Shown piece by piece: positions 5,195-6,297 of a stretch of 6,297 bases of DNA. The DNA is taken from NCBI GenBank assembly GCA_040379385.1, contig JBEILF010000146.1:1-6297 (forward strand). The letters run 5' to 3'. The first letter of the stretch is position 1. Each line of letters starts with the position of its first letter. The position numbers and the translations under genes are program-made. The stretch is from UKL13-2 sp040379385. GTDB taxonomy: Bacteria > Pseudomonadota > Gammaproteobacteria > Burkholderiales > Usitatibacteraceae. The notes under the pieces were generated by a model. That model was not told where the DNA came from and did not search any database. It saw nothing but the letters and a program-made list of their open reading frames with translations.

Positions 5195-5210
5195 GAAATG
5201 TTCAGGCTAG
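5195..5210 (-). repeat. Right terminal inverted repeat of the MITE-like element, overlapping the ompW stop
   Basis: GAAATGTTCAGGCTAG on the plus strand. Its last four bases, CTAG, read on the minus strand as the final base of the Phe codon plus the TAG stop of ompW (5207-5209). Confidence 0.6.
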
Positions 5211-5816
5211 AAGCGCCAACCGATGCCGAGGCTAACGAGATTTGGGTCCACCTTTAACGTGGTTAGTTTTGCCCCGTTCACCTTGACATCCGTCTTGATG
5301 TTTACTCGTTTGAAGTCGAGATTGATATAAGTGTTTTTGGCGAGTTCAAAGTCGATGCCAATCTGTGCGGCGGAACCGAAACTATCTTTATCCGTCGAGA
5401 TGCCAGTTGGTAGATTCGCGCTCATGAACCGGGTGTAATTTGATACCCGCACCAACATACGGATTTACGCTATTGCCCGGTGCAAAGTAGTACTGAAGGG
5501 TTAGTGTTGGCGGCAGGTGTTTCAGGCTACCGATGTTGTTACCCTGTAGCTTGACATCGTGCGTTTGCGGGTACGTCAGTACCAACTCAGCGGCGAGATT
5601 CTTGGTGAAAGTGTAGACGAAATCGATTTCGGGAAATGTTTTGTTGTTCAGCGCAACTTTGGTACCCGTCACGTCTGGAGAATTGCCGTTATCGACCTGC
5701 ATGTTTAATGCGCGCACACGCATCATGTAAGTTCCTTCTTCGGCGAAGGCGGGTGTGGCGAGGGTTGAGCCAACGGTAACGGCAGCCAACAAAGCCAGTG
5801 GTGGTTTGCGCTTCAT
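5207..5816 (-). pseudogene. ompW: OmpW-family outer-membrane beta-barrel protein, frameshifted
   Basis: OmpW is an 8-stranded outer-membrane barrel linked to passage of small hydrophobic compounds and to stress responses. The start at 5816 opens a signal peptide, MKRKPPLALLAA to ATPAFA, with cleavage expected after residue 25 (AFA-EE). The first frame is family-like up to NPYVGAGI at 118-125, then reads through 17 unrelated residues to a stop at 5388-5390. The next frame continues the family exactly with NYTRF, ending VDPNLVSLGIGWRF. The terminal aromatic residue is the usual BAM recognition signal. Removing one base in the AAA run (plus strand TTT at 5439-5441) restores 202 codons. It could be a true inactivating mutation or a sequencing error. 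No strong Shine-Dalgarno sequence is seen. The stop codon lies inside the end of the mobile element. Confidence 0.85.
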
Positions 5817-5830
5817 TTTGCTATTCACTT

Positions 5831-5853
5831 TCTCATGTGGATCAATCATGAGA
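5831..5853 (-). repeat. 7-bp inverted repeat in the ompW leader
   Basis: TCTCATG at 5831-5837 is the reverse complement of CATGAGA at 5847-5853, with a 9-nt spacer. It lies 15 nt before the ompW ATG, where a hairpin could affect ribosome access, and the gene otherwise lacks a strong ribosome binding site. Confidence 0.3.
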
Positions 5854-5882
5854 GGAGTTTGCGCAGTGCGGCAAAGTCCATG

Positions 5883-5896
5883 TTGAAGATCATCAA
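5883..5896 (-). promoter_or_regulatory. Candidate FNR/Anr-type binding site upstream of ompW
   Basis: On the minus strand the sequence is TTGAT-GATC-TTCAA, matching 9 of the 10 defined bases of the FNR consensus TTGAT-N4-ATCAA with the right spacing. Its centre is about 73 nt upstream of the ompW ATG, compatible with an activator position at about -41.5 if transcription starts near 5848. ompW is an FNR target in E. coli, which adds weight. A good -10 at the matching position was not found. Confidence 0.4.
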
Positions 5897-6081
5897 GCCA
5901 AGCTGAGGTTACCCTCGAAAATTGCCGCAACTTGAACAGATCAATTCGCAAAACACGCCTATTGGCGCGCGCGTCCCGGCCTTTTCTGCCGAAAACACCC
6001 GCCAAATAAGGAGTCTTCTGTAGAAACAAAGCGTAAGAATTGTGTAGAAATTGCGAAGATTGCAGCCTCCTGCATAACGAC

Positions 6082-6115
6082 GACGCGGTTTTCCGAGTAG
6101 TCGGTTAGCCGCGTC
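6082..6115. repeat. Long dyad with symmetric internal loop upstream of the right-end gene
   Basis: GACGCGG at 6082-6088 pairs with CCGCGTC at 6109-6115, and CCGA at 6093-6096 pairs with TCGG at 6101-6104. They are separated by 4-by-4 unpaired bases and closed by a GTAG loop. No T-tract follows on either strand, so a terminator is unlikely. It could be an operator or an RNA structure in a leader 55 nt before the ATG at 6170. Confidence 0.35.
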
Positions 6116-6169
6116 ACAGTAGTTCCACCGCGAAGTCCATTTATTCGTTAGCCCTGTTCATCGCGCGCC

Positions 6170-6297
6170 ATGCGTTTTCCGCTCTGGGTTCGACTCGTCA
6201 TTACCTTCGCCATACTGAGTGTCGCGCGGGTCATTGTGCTGACGCGTGAGCAGCGGCGCAGGTTACAGCGCGACTTTTGGGCGTACGTCAATCAACA
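6170..6297 (+). CDS. N-terminus of a membrane-anchored protein of unknown function, 3' truncated by the window
   Basis: The frame opens after an in-frame TAG at 6149-6151, and ATG at 6170 is its first start. The 42 visible residues begin MRFPLWVRLVITFAILSVAR. They have one hydrophobic segment at about 5-24, interrupted by Arg20, followed by a strongly basic stretch TREQRRRLQRDFWAYVNQ. By the positive-inside rule the C-terminal side would be cytoplasmic, unless this is a cleaved signal sequence. Such N-termini occur in sensor kinases and many small membrane proteins, so no family can be assigned. There is no obvious Shine-Dalgarno sequence. A frame this short could stay open by chance, but the hydrophobic-then-basic pattern favours a real gene. 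Confidence 0.45.
   Translation, partial: MRFPLWVRLVITFAILSVARVIVLTREQRRRLQRDFWAYVNQ

Larger units (their letters stand above)
4957..5210. mobile_element. 254-bp MITE-like element with 16-bp imperfect terminal inverted repeats and CTAG ends
   Basis: The left end CTAGCCTGAATGTTTC (4957-4972) and the right end GAAATGTTCAGGCTAG (5195-5210) are reverse complements at 14 of 16 positions. CTAG at both tips may be a 4-bp target duplication; IS5-subgroup elements favour YTAR targets, which CTAG fits. The interior has several short dyads, the best at 5111-5128, and no supportable gene. A 65-residue minus-strand frame at 4989-5186 looks accidental. Its base texture, with cysteine-rich nonsense-like translations in all frames, differs from the flanking genes. 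The right CTAG supplies the ompW stop codon, and the left tip lies 37 nt before the lipoprotein start. Whether it is mobile, and by which transposase, cannot be told from one copy. Confidence 0.5.
5817..6169. other. Divergent regulatory region between ompW and the right-end gene
   Basis: This 353-nt region has no supported gene. The ompW frame stays open upstream to about 6029 with a TTG start, but that extension lacks family similarity and precedes the signal peptide, so it is not taken as coding. The region holds an FNR-like dyad (5883-5896), a 7-bp inverted repeat (5831-5853), a repeated TGTAGAAA near 6017-6050, and a long dyad at 6082-6115. Promoters for both flanking genes must be here, but no confident -35/-10 pair was found. 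Confidence 0.5.

Noticed and set aside
5980..6000. TTTTC-TGCC-GAAAA hairpin as a terminator
   Set aside because: The stem is short and AT-rich and no T-tract follows on either strand.
5817..6029. Upstream extension of the ompW frame with a TTG start
   Set aside because: It would place about 70 unrelated residues before a clear signal peptide, and it overlaps the likely promoter region.
1..6297. CRISPR array, tRNA, rRNA or toxin-antitoxin pair
   Set aside because: No regularly spaced repeats, no cloverleaf-like or rRNA sequence, and no small overlapping gene pair were seen on either strand.

Overview
The window looks like chromosomal DNA of a Gram-negative proteobacterium, most likely a betaproteobacterium (Burkholderiales or a relative). 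This rests on the gene mix and codon use: a fused two-domain polyphosphate:AMP phosphotransferase, a HemK-like methyltransferase, a so-called translational machinery protein, an OmpW-type porin and a BamE-like lipoprotein, all in moderately GC-rich DNA. No species can be named from the sequence alone. No rRNA, tRNA or CRISPR array is visible.

Layout. Bases 1-97 hold the C-terminal tail of an integrase-type transposase, followed by two overlapping inverted repeats and a good intrinsic terminator (153-171). Bases 172-477 carry no convincing gene. A 36-residue, lysine-rich microprotein follows (478-588, +) with a clear ribosome binding site and its own terminator (606-643). A GNAT acetyltransferase gene (675-1196, +) begins just after a perfect 13-bp tandem duplication. 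It runs tail to tail into pap (1193-2740, -), and the two stop codons lie in one shared CTAG. A divergent intergenic region with two inverted repeats separates pap from a HemK-like methyltransferase gene (2892-4088, +). Next comes the translational machinery gene (4178-4564, +). Convergent to it is a small BamE/OmlA-like lipoprotein gene (4603-4920, -). A 254-bp MITE-like element (4957-5210) sits between that gene and ompW (5207-5816, -). ompW carries a single-base frameshift. The right end is a 353-nt regulatory region followed by the start of a membrane-anchored protein (6170 onward, +) that leaves the window.

How the genes fit together. pap is a polyphosphate and nucleotide-pool enzyme that appears to be transcribed alone. 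The methyltransferase and the translational machinery protein are co-oriented. Both resemble proteins connected with translation termination, so a functional link is possible but is only an inference. The lipoprotein and OmpW are both outer-membrane proteins on the minus strand, now separated by the inserted element.

The least ordinary signal is the repeat family around CTAG stop codons. The MITE-like element begins and ends with CTAG, and the right-hand CTAG contains the ompW stop codon. A lone copy of its end sequence (14 of 16 bases) lies four bases after another CTAG stop codon, that of the 128-residue gene. The rest of the window is mostly ordinary housekeeping and accessory sequence. 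I did not find a clear new multi-gene system.
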